DNA of 64,000 bases from Siphonodentalium dalli (taxonomy: Eukaryota > Mollusca > Scaphopoda > Gadilida > Siphonodentaliidae): the NCBI GenBank assembly GCA_032622095.1, contig CP136064.1, forward strand, positions 177,770,247 through 177,834,246. The letters are read 5' to 3'. Below, piece by piece: positions 1 through 10,644 of this stretch. A program made the translations under genes and the position numbers. Position 1 is the first letter of the stretch. Each line of letters begins with the position of its first letter. The notes beneath the pieces were generated by a model that was not told where the DNA came from, made no database searches, and worked only from the letters and a program-made list of their open reading frames with translations.

Positions 1-888
1 GTTCAAGTATCGGTTTATACAAAAATCTCAGACCAGGGGGGGGGGGTACTAGGTCTCAGTTGTAGACTATTACCTATAACACACATAATTATTGATTATA
101 TTAAATTTTGTCCAGTTCATAAATAAATATAATCTTTCCTCTACACAATTCCTATTTGGTTAACATAAAGATAAATGCTTCCAAAAAATACATATGTTTC
201 TGTTACCAGAACTTGTACGTTACCACATGGTTCGAATTATGAACAGACCAGACCGACACAGACTTGAATGACAATAAGAAGGCAAACCTTGGTTTACGTA
301 AACCTGAGTTTCAAAAAGACGAGAATACTGACCAGTGCTCCGCAGCATGGTAACACATCGCGATTACCGTGGTTTAGACCTGGTCTAAACTATAGTTTAC
401 TCGAAAACTGGTCCAGACCAGAGACCAGAATTCGGCCGTATGAGTCCGTTTGTGAGAAAATCGTACCGTTCGAACTTCATACCACTATAGCAATAAGGTG
501 ATATGGTTCTTTTTGCAGTGCTTGTTTGTTTATTTGTTTAATTGGTGTTTACATCAATTTAAGTCTAAGCTCACATCATGACATCACAGAGGAACAAATT
601 CGTTAATGTTTCTGTTCCACTTTCAGAGAGACTTTTAAATCAGACAGTGGTTCCGCTATGTTATGCCAAAATAAATCGATACATATTGGCAAATATAATG
701 GGTTTTCGCGTTGCCATGACACCCTGAGCGTGGCTTACTTTAGCGATGGCCATATGTCTAGTTCAGGTGGAAAAGTTGGTATATATGGTAGTGGTGATAT
801 TAGGAATGTATCTCACATCATTCGAGTTCCGATCGTCGGTCTGTTCGGACCGTTTCTCCCGAGCTCAACAAAACTTAGGTCGCTTGGC
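1..888. other. Unassigned DNA at window start
   Basis: I see no gene here. There is an 11-base G run at 36-46 and a 19-base palindrome at 372-390 (two 9-base arms around a central T, core GTTTAGACC). The two short frames at 268-501 and 658-918 have no recognisable domain, splice signals or composition that would support coding. Confidence 0.5.
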
Positions 889-1280
889 CAACATATCCTC
901 GCGCAAATACGCGCATAATCGACCGATAAAGTGAAATAGGTACACAATGTGATTATTTTATTCTGAAATAAGCAGATACTGGAGTCATGTCCGTTATTTC
1001 GTTTTATTGCGCGGGCCACAATGAAAACACATGTTAAAGAGCGAACACCCGAAAAGTAGTGAGTTGGATTAGATGTGTCATTGTGCGCGAGTTGGCTTAA
1101 ATGGGTCATTGTGCGCACATAATCTGCTTAGTATCGCCTCATTATGAGTCGATAATGTGACTAAATGATCTCATTTCATCACATTATCGACTCAAAATAA
1201 GGCGATTCTCAGCAGATTATCAACCTAAAATAAGTTCTATTTTAGGCAGATAATCTTCGCATTTTAAGGAGAACAGGCTG
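889..1280 (-). repeat. Dispersed repeat, copy 1 (inverted partner of 53481-53833)
   Basis: Read on the minus strand, this runs from CAGCCTGTTCTCC to CGCGAGGATATGTTG-like sequence, as the copy at 53481-53833 does on the plus strand. Both contain a hairpin-forming part around CACATTATCGACTCA (about 1130-1230 here). Both also contain a module with TGTGTTTTCAC, GGCCCGCGCC and CTTATTTCAGAATCAAATAA. That module recurs at 14378-14516 and inside the Helitron-like elements at 19006 and 55618, so the unit probably derives from that family. No coding potential. Confidence 0.7.
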
Positions 1281-1451
1281 GCTTGACGATCGGATTTGTC
1301 CAGTTACTAATTGTATTTATTCGGTGTTGGCTTCATTGCCATTTCTTGGCTTAAATACCGTGAACAGTGTGTACACTCTTAGAAAATACTGTCGGTTTGA
1401 CGGTGTCGCATGTCCCATGTCCCATACGTCTGTCGTCTATTTATATTTCAC

Positions 1452-1534
1452 GAACACCCATCTAGATGAATAATAAGTCATTCCAATGTATTTGTATATA
1501 ACTGAATGCGAGAATCCATTTGGTAAAGGACGGG
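1452..1534 (-). mobile_element. Degraded end of a TTAA-type MITE (family 3)
   Basis: This matches the second half of the intact element at 56404-56590 in the same orientation. Shared blocks include AACACCC, GAATAATA, CATTCCAATGTAT and ATAACTGAATG, followed by GAGAAT. The terminal CCC/TTAA has been lost here (GGTAAAGGACGGG instead of AAAGGGTTAA), so this is an old, truncated copy. Flanking DNA (1281-1451 and 1535-1770) holds nothing I recognise. Confidence 0.5.
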
Positions 1535-1770
1535 TCAATATTGCCTCACATTGCACCTGTATCGAAAAGCACTCCCGATTTACTGCATACGAAATGCGTT
1601 CGTTAAATTATTCTCTTTGTACATGTTATGTAGTAAACTATATATAATCCGCATATCATAAATGAAAGCGAGTAAATAACCAAATTGAATTGACCGAATT
1701 ATAGCTGTATACAATGTAGCTCTATTTTGATTTTCCTGTTCCCCTAAATACTGTACTATCCTGGAAAGAC

Positions 1771-2079
1771 GGGAGCCTCGTTGGCTCAGTCTATAAGGGG
1801 TCTCTGCTCCAGACCTTCTCGATCTCCAGTGCTGGCGATATGGTTTCAATTCCCGGTGGAGTCATCGCTGACTTTCTATCCTATATCGCTATCTGGGGTA
1901 GTTGCCAGTTACTCGATGATGGTCGGTTGTTTCGCCGGGCACAGTGGGTCATTCCTCCAGCCAATGAAATCACTGCTAGATTTACCTTAGTGCTTCACTC
2001 CACCAATAAAACTGGCAACGTTTGATATAGTACTGGCTGCTGAAAGCGACGTTAAATCCCAATAAATATATCAATAAAT
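1771..2079 (+). repeat. tRNA-derived SINE
   Basis: The sequence has a Pol III A-box-like block (TTGGCTCAGT at 1781-1790) and a B-box-like block (GGTTTCAATTC at 1842-1852). A conserved-looking body follows. The 3' end reads GCGACGTTAAATCCCAATAA and then an ATAAAT-type tail, a form I know from molluscan and other invertebrate SINEs. The A-to-B spacing is longer than in a real tRNA, so this is a retroposed derivative and not a tRNA gene. I see no convincing target duplication. The overlapping frames 1781-1990 and 1840-2025 are incidental. Confidence 0.65.
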
Positions 2080-2262
2080 CATGGAACAGTGGAAGGACAG
2101 TGGCACAGTCTGTAAGCCACACACAAGAAACCTCATACCGTTAAAATTACATGAGCCAACCCAAGATGTACCGTAGCGTCTTCATGCTGTCGTCTCTGAT
2201 AATAGAGAGGTTTCGTGGACTCACGGTTAGCAGTAACGACTACGTTTAGCTGCTCATTGTCG

Positions 2263-2473
2263 TTAACCCTGCCATGACGGGAGCTGTGCTGGTGCAGTTG
2301 AAGACCATGTGCCAGTGCATACTCTTATATGTGCGAGTCTCCCATAGGGAGCATCGCATATATACGAGAATGAAATGGCTTACAAGATAAAGGTAAATAT
2401 TGTTAGGCCAATGCATTCTCTTATATATAAGAGAATGCATTTGCACATGGTTTTCGCAAAAGTTAAGTTAATA
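2263..2473 (+). mobile_element. piggyBac-like MITE, family 2 (3' end decayed)
   Basis: It starts at TTAA (2263-2266) followed by CCCTGCCATGACGGGAGC, close to the starts at 25409, 26634 and 52361. Inside lie two imperfect palindromes (about 2301-2376 and 2406-2446) built from CATATATAAGAGAATGCATT. The end shows GGTTTTCGCAAAA, as in the copy at 22884-22946, but the terminal repeat is degraded. TTAA targets with a CCC-starting inverted repeat are typical of piggyBac-superfamily elements. No transposase frame is present. Confidence 0.65.
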
Positions 2474-3174
2474 TCGTTATGTAGACTGCAGATAGAGAAC
2501 ATGGTGAATTGGTGGTTTGAATATTACCCGATAAATTCATATTAAGTCGAGTTAGTCGAGCAACCGGAACGGATTTATTAGACAGACTAGACAACAAGGA
2601 ATGGCTGATAAATCGTATGCATGCAGTCAGTTTCGCCTTTACACGATCTACATGTAGCATGCAGATTATGTCAGTCTGATAGATATCCAGACTCCATTTC
2701 ATTACTTTCATCTACGTCTGACGACACTCGCATTCTATTTGATTTCAAAGATGAAGGGAAATTCCCTTTTTTGTGTGTGAAAACTCTTCCTCTAACCAAT
2801 TTCCGTGCAATAAAATGCTCGAATCATGTTTGCTTCAATAAACATGCAGAATACAAGTTTCGCCATTCAGATGCTATGAAATAAAGACCAATGTGATGAA
2901 AATATAGCGATAAGCACGCTATAAAATAAATAGTATTGAGCTGTTCCGCGGTCATGTTGCGTCGTCTCTTTATTTAGAATACGCGCTTGACATTTACTAT
3001 ACGATCGAAGTTGTAATGATCCTTATTTGTCACGTGACGTAATGCCCATAGGTTAGGAGAAAATATTATTTTTTTGAATATCTTTGCAAATTCAATTTTA
3101 TTATGTATACCTGTTCTGTCTGATCATTCCCCAATTATCAATAAACGTACATTAGTTTTGAATTTGAACATACA
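2474..3174. other. Unassigned DNA
   Basis: No recognisable gene or repeat. A frame at 2621-2884 has no domain I know and no supporting splice context. At 3030-3042 there is a CACGTGACGTAATG block (E-box next to a CRE-like half site) that resembles the palindrome at 44339-44352. I cannot show that it is functional. Confidence 0.4.
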
Positions 3175-4428
3175 GGCCCGATTCGTCATCTCAGTTTTAA
3201 ACCTGGTCTATGTAAACCTCTAGGTTTAAACCGCCGTGAGTCAGCAAAATCCGTGGGTTATCAAAGCACAGTTGATTCATTCGCACGCGAGCTTTGCTCG
3301 GATATGGACATGTTCCTTCAATATGATTTTTACAACTATCATGTGTGTGTTTTTTTTTTGGCTTGTGGCAATCACAAATACTGGTGTTTTCTACGAATTC
3401 ATTTGAATCGTTCAACGCTTTAATTTGTATACCAAAACCATGCTACTGCATGACCAGATATGCTATACACATATAGTTTGCAATCCTAAACTTATATCGC
3501 TATATGAGTCAAATTTGATAACATATTTTGATGTAGATCATGCTACAAAGCTCTACTCTGGCTCCGCCCATAAATTCCCATAACATTCCACCAGCTCAAA
3601 CCTGGGAACTTTTTGATTTTCTGCACGACGGAAAATTTCTTACATTGAAAAAAAGCAACGCATGTAATATGGTTGCCCACTTCAAACAGTTCTGATGCCG
3701 CTTCTGGTGTGCACTCATAAGCAAATTGCTTTTACTTGACTGACCTCTTGGTCCAGTATTGATTCGATTATGGAGCCTTTATTCAGCGTCAGAGGAGCAT
3801 GCGTCACATTTGCGCACATTATGATCATTTGAACATATTAATTTAAAAAAATATTTAATTAAATTTAAAACAAATAAATATTAATATAAATTTTAAATAT
3901 TGTTTCTTGTTAGATACAATTCCTTACTCAATTTAACAGCACATTTTTTTCATTTTTTGTTAATTAAATTTTCTTATTTTCAAATCAGTTTTAGAACAGT
4001 TGCGAACAGACAAACGGACATACATATATACAGCTCCTACACCCTTTAATATATACAGATATAATTGTAAATACACCAAAGTTTGTCTTTGCGGGTAAAG
4101 CATCGTGTAGAAAATCTATCACAAACAAAGTGATAAACAGCGCGTGAATTAAACTCGTGCTGATAGACATGCCCTTTGTCAAATGATTTAAACCCACATA
4201 GAGATCGGATTAATGGTCAATGAGCGATACTAATTTCCCAATGAATAAATCCAATGAGCGTGCACGTGTTCGGGATAATTTATGATATGTCTTCTTCTTC
4301 TTCCGATTTCAGTCCACCATCAACAGGCTGATGATTATGACTAATTTATTTTGGCAACGACTGGCGATAATTTCTCTTCATGATTAGGGTTTGTGATAAA
4401 ATAATTGATTTGATTTGAATTTGATTTG

Positions 4429-4430
<2 letters not shown>

Positions 4431-4462
<32 letters not shown>
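4431..4462 (-). repeat. Poly(A) tail of the LINE fragment (poly-T on plus)
   Basis: There are 32 consecutive T on the plus strand, directly downstream (on minus) of the stop codon of the reverse-transcriptase fragment. The position and length fit the 3' tail of a recently retroposed, 5'-truncated LINE. The next plus-strand bases to the left are a TTTGAATTTGA simple repeat. Confidence 0.75.
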
Positions 4463-4463
<1 letters not shown>

Positions 4464-4490
4464 GAGGTCATGATCAGTTGATTGGATTCT

Positions 4491-4940
4491 TTACTGGGTC
4501 GATTTGGTTTCTAGGGACGTCCAGCATGGATATAGTTGGTTCATCATCCTGGTCCTGAACTCATCGACTGGAATGATGGTGACTATTTCTGTTGGTATAG
4601 CATTCCATTCTCTTATGGTCCGGGGAAAGAAAGAAAATTTATGGTAATCGTAGTTGGATTGTGGAATTATGTAGCCAGCCGCATTAGTGTGCCTGGATTC
4701 TCTTGTTCTTTTAGCATATTCATCAATTTTTAATGCAACATGTTGATGGTGAATATTGTGCATCATGAATAATCGAGCCTGGTGCCTCCTGGACTGTAAA
4801 GAGTACCATCTCAGATTATCTATCATGTCTGGATGTTCTTCTGTATCTGTTGAGAGCATATCTAGCAGCGCGTCGTTGTACTTTCTCCAATGCATCTACA
4901 TTCTTGTCTGCATATGGGTCCCATACAGCAGTCTGTAACA
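4491..4940 (-). pseudogene. C-terminal tail of a non-LTR retrotransposon reverse transcriptase, frameshifted
   Basis: Two minus-strand frames together read like the C-terminus of Jockey/CR1-type LINE polymerases. From about 4938 one frame gives AVWDPY and then EKVQRRAARY. After a frame change near 4816-4830 the second frame gives LRWYSLQSRRHQARL and, close to the end, FSFFPRTIREWN. This motif order (VWDP, VQRRAAR, RR-ARL, FFPRTI-WN) is characteristic of the segment after the catalytic domain. The catalytic YADD region and everything upstream is missing. The match stops at about 4940, where a 20-bp tandem array starts, so the copy is 5'-truncated. It cannot encode an active enzyme. The frame change shows it is not under selection. 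The exact clade cannot be fixed from this tail. Confidence 0.8.
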
Positions 4941-5020
4941 TGGAGCATGTTATAAACAGCGAGCATGTTATAAACATGTTATGAACAGCGAGCATGTTAT
5001 AAAAATGGAGCATGTTATAC
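4938..5020. repeat. Short tandem array at the LINE 5' junction
   Basis: Four to five copies of a unit of about 20 bases (GAGCATGTTATAAACAGC-like, with ATGGAGCATGTTATA variants). The array abuts the truncation point of the LINE fragment, so it could be junction filler from 5' truncation or a pre-existing array used as the target. Confidence 0.7.
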
Positions 5021-5224
5021 CCAATAACCATTACATCGGCTTGTCTTTTGGTCCGATTGGTAAGAGGGTAGTTTGACTGCTTGCTCATATCACCAAATCG
5101 AGTTGTCGATTAGCTGGAAACTGAACGACAGAAACGCCCCTTAGACCCGGTTTGGCTGGACCGCCAATGTAGGTTTAAACCAGGTTTAAACTCGGAGTTT
5201 AAACCCGAGATGACGAATCCGGCC

Positions 5225-6788
5225 ACGGCGTTTGGTCAGTTAAGATACGCGACGCTAACGTGTAGTTTATTCGATCACTTCATGAGATAGCAGTCAAATA
5301 CCGCGGGTGTGTCTTGTATGGATAAGTGAATATTAATTGAATTTGCAGAAAGCTATTCATTGGTCATTCAACACATCGCTCGCTGCGTATTGGCTCAATT
5401 TCTCCCGTTTGAAATCATTTTGACCATGAAAGTTTTTAGATCGTAAGCTGATTGAAATGAAACACGGTCTAATTTTATTTAGACTGCTATTATCCCAATC
5501 GTTGCGTTCTGCATGCGAAACGATGTTATGGCCCCACGTGAGTTTTACGGATGCGAATAGTTATTCGTATCCGTTATTCTATATGTGGGTTGCAAAACCC
5601 CTCTAGTAGAGAAATGTTTGTAACCATAGTAACCGGTTACAAATGCGCAGTATTTTTTGTCAGTGCCAAAGAATAACATATATTGACATTGACGACACCC
5701 GCACAAAAATGTGCTATTCACAATCAAGCCCGACCTCTCGAGTACAAAGAGCATGTTACTTAGATAAGATAATATATCGACAATTTACACCCACTTGGGG
5801 CAGATGCCATACATAATAACATGAAATATACAAGCAATATCAATGCATAACAAATTATATATGAAATTGGTAGACCTATAATAAATAATACAAGTAATTG
5901 TTTTATGCTCTCTCTTCAAAGAATTTCCGTACCATGTTACAGACTGCTGTATATCTTTATTTTCGTTTTTCATAAGAAATATGAAATCACCGTGTTATAA
6001 TAAAGGAACTCAATCAATAGAGTTGCGCTTCGCAAATAGTAAATGTAATAGAATCCGCATAATAAACAATCTGGTTGCTGATCGTCTGATAATTTGTCTC
6101 TGAGTGAAGGATCTTCTGTGGAATAGTAAATCATAGCTTACGTATAGATATGGGAATCATATCTGTATATGAATGGACATACAGTGCGAGTCCCAACGTT
6201 GAGGAATTAAGGGGTAAACAAATGAGAAGAAAAACTTATGGGTGCAAAGTGAAAACTAACCATATAACGGAGTTAACGCATTGCCGGCTGAACATCGAGT
6301 CAACTCCGTTGCCCATTGTGAAGTATTTAGTTGTTTCCCTCCTCGTAACCAACAAAACTCAACTATACGTTAACAGTATGTCGGATGCTGCGGTCGCTAT
6401 TAGTATTCTAGCGAAATTAAACTATCGCGTTTCCTCTATGTCAGACAAGATCAGACATCATAAACAACATTAAAATCTGAGGTGGATAATACGATTGGTG
6501 ACTTGTCTGTTGAAGTATCCGATACGATAAAATATTAATATTCCTTCGTAAAATCTCTGATTTGGCGCGAAACGCGTCTATAATCTCATTATATCGCCCT
6601 AATGGAATGAACAATTCCGCCTCGTTATCGGATTTCGAATAAAACTAAAATACATTGATTTTCTTTTCGCAAGTTCGGCATGATCCAATGTTTAAAATTC
6701 AGATATTGGTAGACGGGTCCGACCTAAGAAATTCTATGCGGTCAGATAATTCGAGAAAGATCGAATTCTGTTCAATGTGTGAGCATTA
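5225..6788. other. Unassigned DNA
   Basis: No gene, RNA or repeat recognised. The longest frame (6150-6473, plus, 107 codons) has no recognisable domain and no splice or start context that stands out. Confidence 0.4.
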
Positions 6789-7001
6789 CAGTAATGCCCT
6801 AAATAATTGACTCCTTAAACACAGCAGAATTATGGGTAATTTTTTAGGATTTAGTCGGAAATATGACTTGGTGCCATTCATAGGAAAGCTCTCAGTGAGA
6901 GCTTTCCGATGAATGGCAACAAGCCATATTTCCGACTAAATCCTCCAAAATTACCCATAATTCTGCTGTGGTTAAAGAGTCGATTATTTAGAGCATTACT
7001 G
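6789..7001. mobile_element. pogo/mariner-like MITE, near-complete palindrome
   Basis: The 213-bp element is flanked by TA on both sides (6787-6788 and 7002-7003). Its ends read CAGTAATGCCC and GAGCATTACTG. The two halves are near-perfect reverse complements meeting at AGCTCTCAGTGAGAGCT around 6890-6903. TA target duplication with a CAGT start fits Tc1/mariner-superfamily (pogo-type) non-autonomous elements. A second, deleted copy is at 27661-27788. No coding sequence. Confidence 0.75.
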
Positions 7002-7529
7002 TACAGCTGTGCTTTGCTACACGCAGGCTGTATTGTTGGAATCGTGCTGATTGACATCTTCAGATAGGTCCAAGTTCTCCTCGCGTCGATATCATATATT
7101 TCGAGCTATTCATTTGGATTCCTTTACACATATAGAGGACGAATTCCGCGCAATATTGCAATGCCCATGTTTGAAAGACCGGCGAGTCAAATACATAATT
7201 AAATACTATTATTGTAAACCGAATACCATCAAATTATGCGAACATTTTTAACTGTAGACGATGGAAAACATTGAAAAACGTTTCTTTATTCATTAGACGG
7301 GTCCTGATTTTATTCAAAATCTCCTGAGGTATACTATGTAGGTAATGCATTTAAATCCGACATTTGCACAACCATGAGCTGTTCTCAACTGTTTTATTAA
7401 AATATTTGTAATTTTCACCGTGCACCTTTTTTGTATTTTTGCACAGAATTGAAATGCACTGTACATTATATTCCACAACGAGCTGTTGTGTCATACTTGA
7501 CGACTTGAGTGAAAACAAAATTGAATTGT
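7002..7529. other. Unassigned DNA
   Basis: Nothing recognised. The frame 7051-7251 shows no domain. Confidence 0.4.
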
Positions 7530-7697
7530 CCTCATCATAATCGTCATCGTCATCACCGTCGTCGTCTTTTCAATCGGCGTTGTCTCTCCATCGTAGTCGT
7601 ATCGGTGTAGTCATCATCATCATCATCGTCTTCTTCTTCTTCTTCTTCGTCATCATTATCTTCATCGTCATCAACATCATGATCGTCAACGCCGTCA
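7530..7697. repeat. Imperfect trinucleotide microsatellite
   Basis: Interrupted runs of TCA, TCG and TCT triplets, with (TCA)n near 7610-7626 and (TCT)n near 7630-7646. It would encode Ser/Asp/Glu-rich peptides in some frames, but there is no gene context. Confidence 0.85.
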
Positions 7698-8693
7698 TGA
7701 GGTTTTGAAACTCATGGATATATAGTTACGACTTCGTTTAGCTATTCGTAGTCGTAAAATTCAAGTAGGACCAACATTAGGAATACTGAATACGGCAATG
7801 TACTCCAGAGGTAAAGATGCGTTTGTTCCAACGATTCATTTAACCGCTGTGCTGTGCTCACATGTGTGTAAATTTCACGAAATGTTGCATGAACAAACCT
7901 ACATTATGTTATATCAACCGCCAAGGGTGCTTATATGTAAGGCAGGTGAATGACGTCATATATTTTTTTCTATATCCATCAGTGATTTTTTAGATCGCGG
8001 GTATGGATTTCGGAATAATTATCACGTGACTTCCGGTTAGCAACAGGGTGGAGATTGCAAAAAAACGCGGAATTGGGAATGAAGCATCGCGATGAAAATG
8101 AAAGTAACTAATTCACAACTTACGAAGAATTCACATGTGATTTAGGTCTATTAATTTCAATTAGACCAATTTCTTTGGTTAGCTTAATGAAAACGAAAAA
8201 CGAAGACACGGGTTCTGACGTCATTTTGGATTTGTGGGCCAGAATTCAGACAAGATTGCACAAACCACGACACGTCTTGTCAAAATGACATTTTCTTCTC
8301 CGTCCTGATCACTGTGTGGTGTTACATAAATTATTCTTGGCGCTATGTCTCCGATAAAAGGCAAATTTGAGGCACAGCATGTGTGGTTGCTCCACTATAC
8401 ATGTCACGTACGATTCATATTAACAACTCGTATATAATTATAATGGTATATGGAATGGCTTGCAGTGCGAGCGGAATGTTTTTTCAAGATCGAATGCAGT
8501 CGTTGATAATGTTGAAGAAATATGCCTATACAGCTTCCAAGATAGAGTATTAAATTCTACAAACATTGTCTTGTCCTCCATCTGTAATTCAGATGTTATT
8601 TTCAACGTCACAATTATTCTGCTCATGGATTGAACTATTACACATACTATAGTCACATGCATTAACAGAAATAACATATGGACATTTTTCTGA
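7698..8693. other. Unassigned DNA
   Basis: No recognisable gene or element. A GTCACGTACG decamer at 8403-8412 is the only near match outside 24-29 kb to the motif cluster described there. The minus-strand frame 8438-8677 is not recognised. Confidence 0.4.
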
Positions 8694-8812
8694 AATAAAT
8701 AGGGGATCTACAAATCGTCCCCAGTTTATAGCGGAATTTCCAGACCTAATTTACTGGACGAGTTTTGTAATTTCCGCTATAATCTGGGGACGAATTGTAG
8801 ATTCTATTTATT
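8694..8812. mobile_element. Hairpin MITE-like element
   Basis: The arms (about 8694-8738 and 8771-8812) are reverse complements with few mismatches. Shared blocks are AATAAATAG, ATCTACAA, TCGTCCCCAG and TATAGCGGAA. They enclose a loop of about 30 bases. The size and fold suggest a miniature foldback element. No target duplication is evident. Confidence 0.65.
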
Positions 8813-10381
8813 ACAGGATCCAAAACATACTTATATCAACAAATGGGACGCGAAACTAACATCGGCTTCTATAAGGCATGCGATGACGTTTCACGTAACA
8901 ATGCGTTGTTTGCCCGCGTAAAGAAATAGTCCCAGATAAATAAAGACTCTTTGGCGTATTTAATGGCGTATATTTAATGACATAACTTTTCATACTCTTC
9001 ATTCATTATACTTTGTTGGAAAATATTGGAAGCCATAGTATTTTGAAACGTAGCGTACGAAACAAACGACAAACCAGAAATCAAAGGTTGGCACTATTTC
9101 CTGTTATTAAGCGAACGTTTAATATCACAATTTATAGAATGGGTTTATTGAATGGAATAAGTGCAGGATCATGTAATAATTAATAATGCATGGATAATCT
9201 TGAACAATTAGATTTTCGCTCTGAACGATCTATCAGATAAAGTACAACCAATTGAGGATATTTGTCCGAGGCTTGATACATGGTGGTCGTGTGGTACATT
9301 AAAATTAATTGAGTGTCTGTATCTTTAATTATTTACATCGCCCGTCTGTGTTACACTAATTCATGTTCGATGATTGACCAACTGTCAATTGGGTCACCGT
9401 TTCATACCCAATAACACAGACCGTAATACGAACACGACGTCGCGAATTGTTGACCTACTCACTAAAAGCGGTCTGCAGAATAATTGGTCGTGCTTTTCAA
9501 AGTTCAGCCGAATTGCATCTGAAGCCAGTTATTTGTATCGATCACGTTATCGTTGGTAAGTGCTTGGAAATCTTATATTGAGCTGACTTAATGCCTTGCG
9601 TGGGCTAGTCTCAAATTCTCGGCAGATTTTGTGAAAATAAATAAGAATACACTGAGCTTTTTATGGGAATAAATTACCCAGGCTATATAAATATAAGAAA
9701 TGAATGCATTGGTGTGTGTTGTTGAGAGATACGGTGTTGTGGTCGTTGTGGCACATTTAGTGAGAACCGCTTCTGGGCTCATACAGCGCTGTATCCCCCC
9801 AATAACACACACCCATTACGTTCGTTTCTTAAATGAAGTTTTGGTAAAAAGACCGAAGAAATTGATACCCTATCGGTTTTGACGGTTGTGACATCTGCGC
9901 TGGTACAGTTATCTTAATTTGGAGCTCTAGATTGGATTTGAATAATCTTTGTTACAGTGCATGCGTATGAAGCCCATAGGGAATGGATAGCATTATGCAA
10001 CAGTTCCGTCCTTTCATTTGTTGGCGCTTAGAGTGAACATGCATTTGTGCCAACTTCGGAGGTTTGTATCATCGTATATACACCATGTCTGATTGACCTC
10101 CGAAAATTTATAAACCTCAGTTAAAAGCCGCTATTGATGGGATACGCTGCGTTGCACTTACATCTCAGACGCCAATCTCTATACATGTATATGACATCAA
10201 CAAAAACTTCTCGGGCATGAGTAGTCCCTACGTGACTATACTTCCTGTACATTTTGAGTTATTATGGACCGTAAACGTGACACAGGTATTGTAGAGGGTT
10301 TTAATTGGAAGTTTCACCAACATATCTCCGCTTGAAGGTCCACGGTCCAATCTGACACCATAAAACTACCTTCGATACGCT
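8813..10381. other. Unassigned DNA
   Basis: No gene recognised. At 10335-10365 the block AAGGTCCACGGTCCAATCTGACAC resembles the sequence just inside 22086-22112, so it is probably a small remnant of the MITE family seen at 21624 and 23781. Short frames at 9374-9882 lack domains. Confidence 0.4.
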
Positions 10382-10644
10382 TTAACCCTTTCTCCCTTTC
10401 TATAATGAATGGGTCCTACTATTCAGATATAAAAGTATACATTGGAATGGGCTATTATTCATGTGGAGGGGTTTTCATGATACAGTCAGACGAGTATACA
10501 AGTGCTGAATGATTCATATCCATTGGTAAGAATTGTTCGGATAATAAGTTTAACAAACTACATATGGTCGTGTTTTGAACTTATAATCTGAACATTTCCT
10601 ATTGGAACTACTCATCAATGAGTATTTAGTATAGGAAATGTTAA
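10382..10644 (+). mobile_element. piggyBac-like MITE, family 3
   Basis: TTAA occurs at both ends (10382-10385 and 10641-10644). The start is CCCTTTCTCCC, and the element continues with ATGAATGGGTCC, AAAAGTATACATTGGAATGG and CATGTGGAGGGG. These blocks recur in order at 19945-20198 and, reversed, at 56404-56590. Near the 3' end lies ACTACTCATCAATGAGTAT, also conserved in family members, within an AACATTTCCTAT/ATAGGAAATGTT inverted pair (about 10590-10642). No coding sequence. Confidence 0.65.

Larger units (their letters stand above)
3175..5224. mobile_element. 2-kb interval bounded by inverted repeats
   Basis: The left end (3175-3235) begins GGCCCGATTCGTCATCTC and contains two or three GGTTTAAAC-type blocks. 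The right end (5162-5224), reverse-complemented, begins GGCCGGATTCGTCATCTC with the same blocks. This is consistent with one decayed TIR element or with two opposed copies of a short repeat. The interior holds an AT-rich stretch (3840-3965), an ATTTG-type simple repeat and a truncated LINE. No transposase frame is visible. A related fragment (CCGATTCGCCTTCTCGGG) occurs near 35121. Confidence 0.5.

Noticed and set aside
1781-1852. Possible tRNA gene (A and B boxes)
   Set aside because: The boxes are too far apart, no cloverleaf can be drawn, and the sequence continues into a SINE body and A-rich tail.
7530-7697. Acidic or Ser-rich coding exon in the TCA/TCG/TCT array
   Set aside because: Pure triplet microsatellite with no splice or start context.
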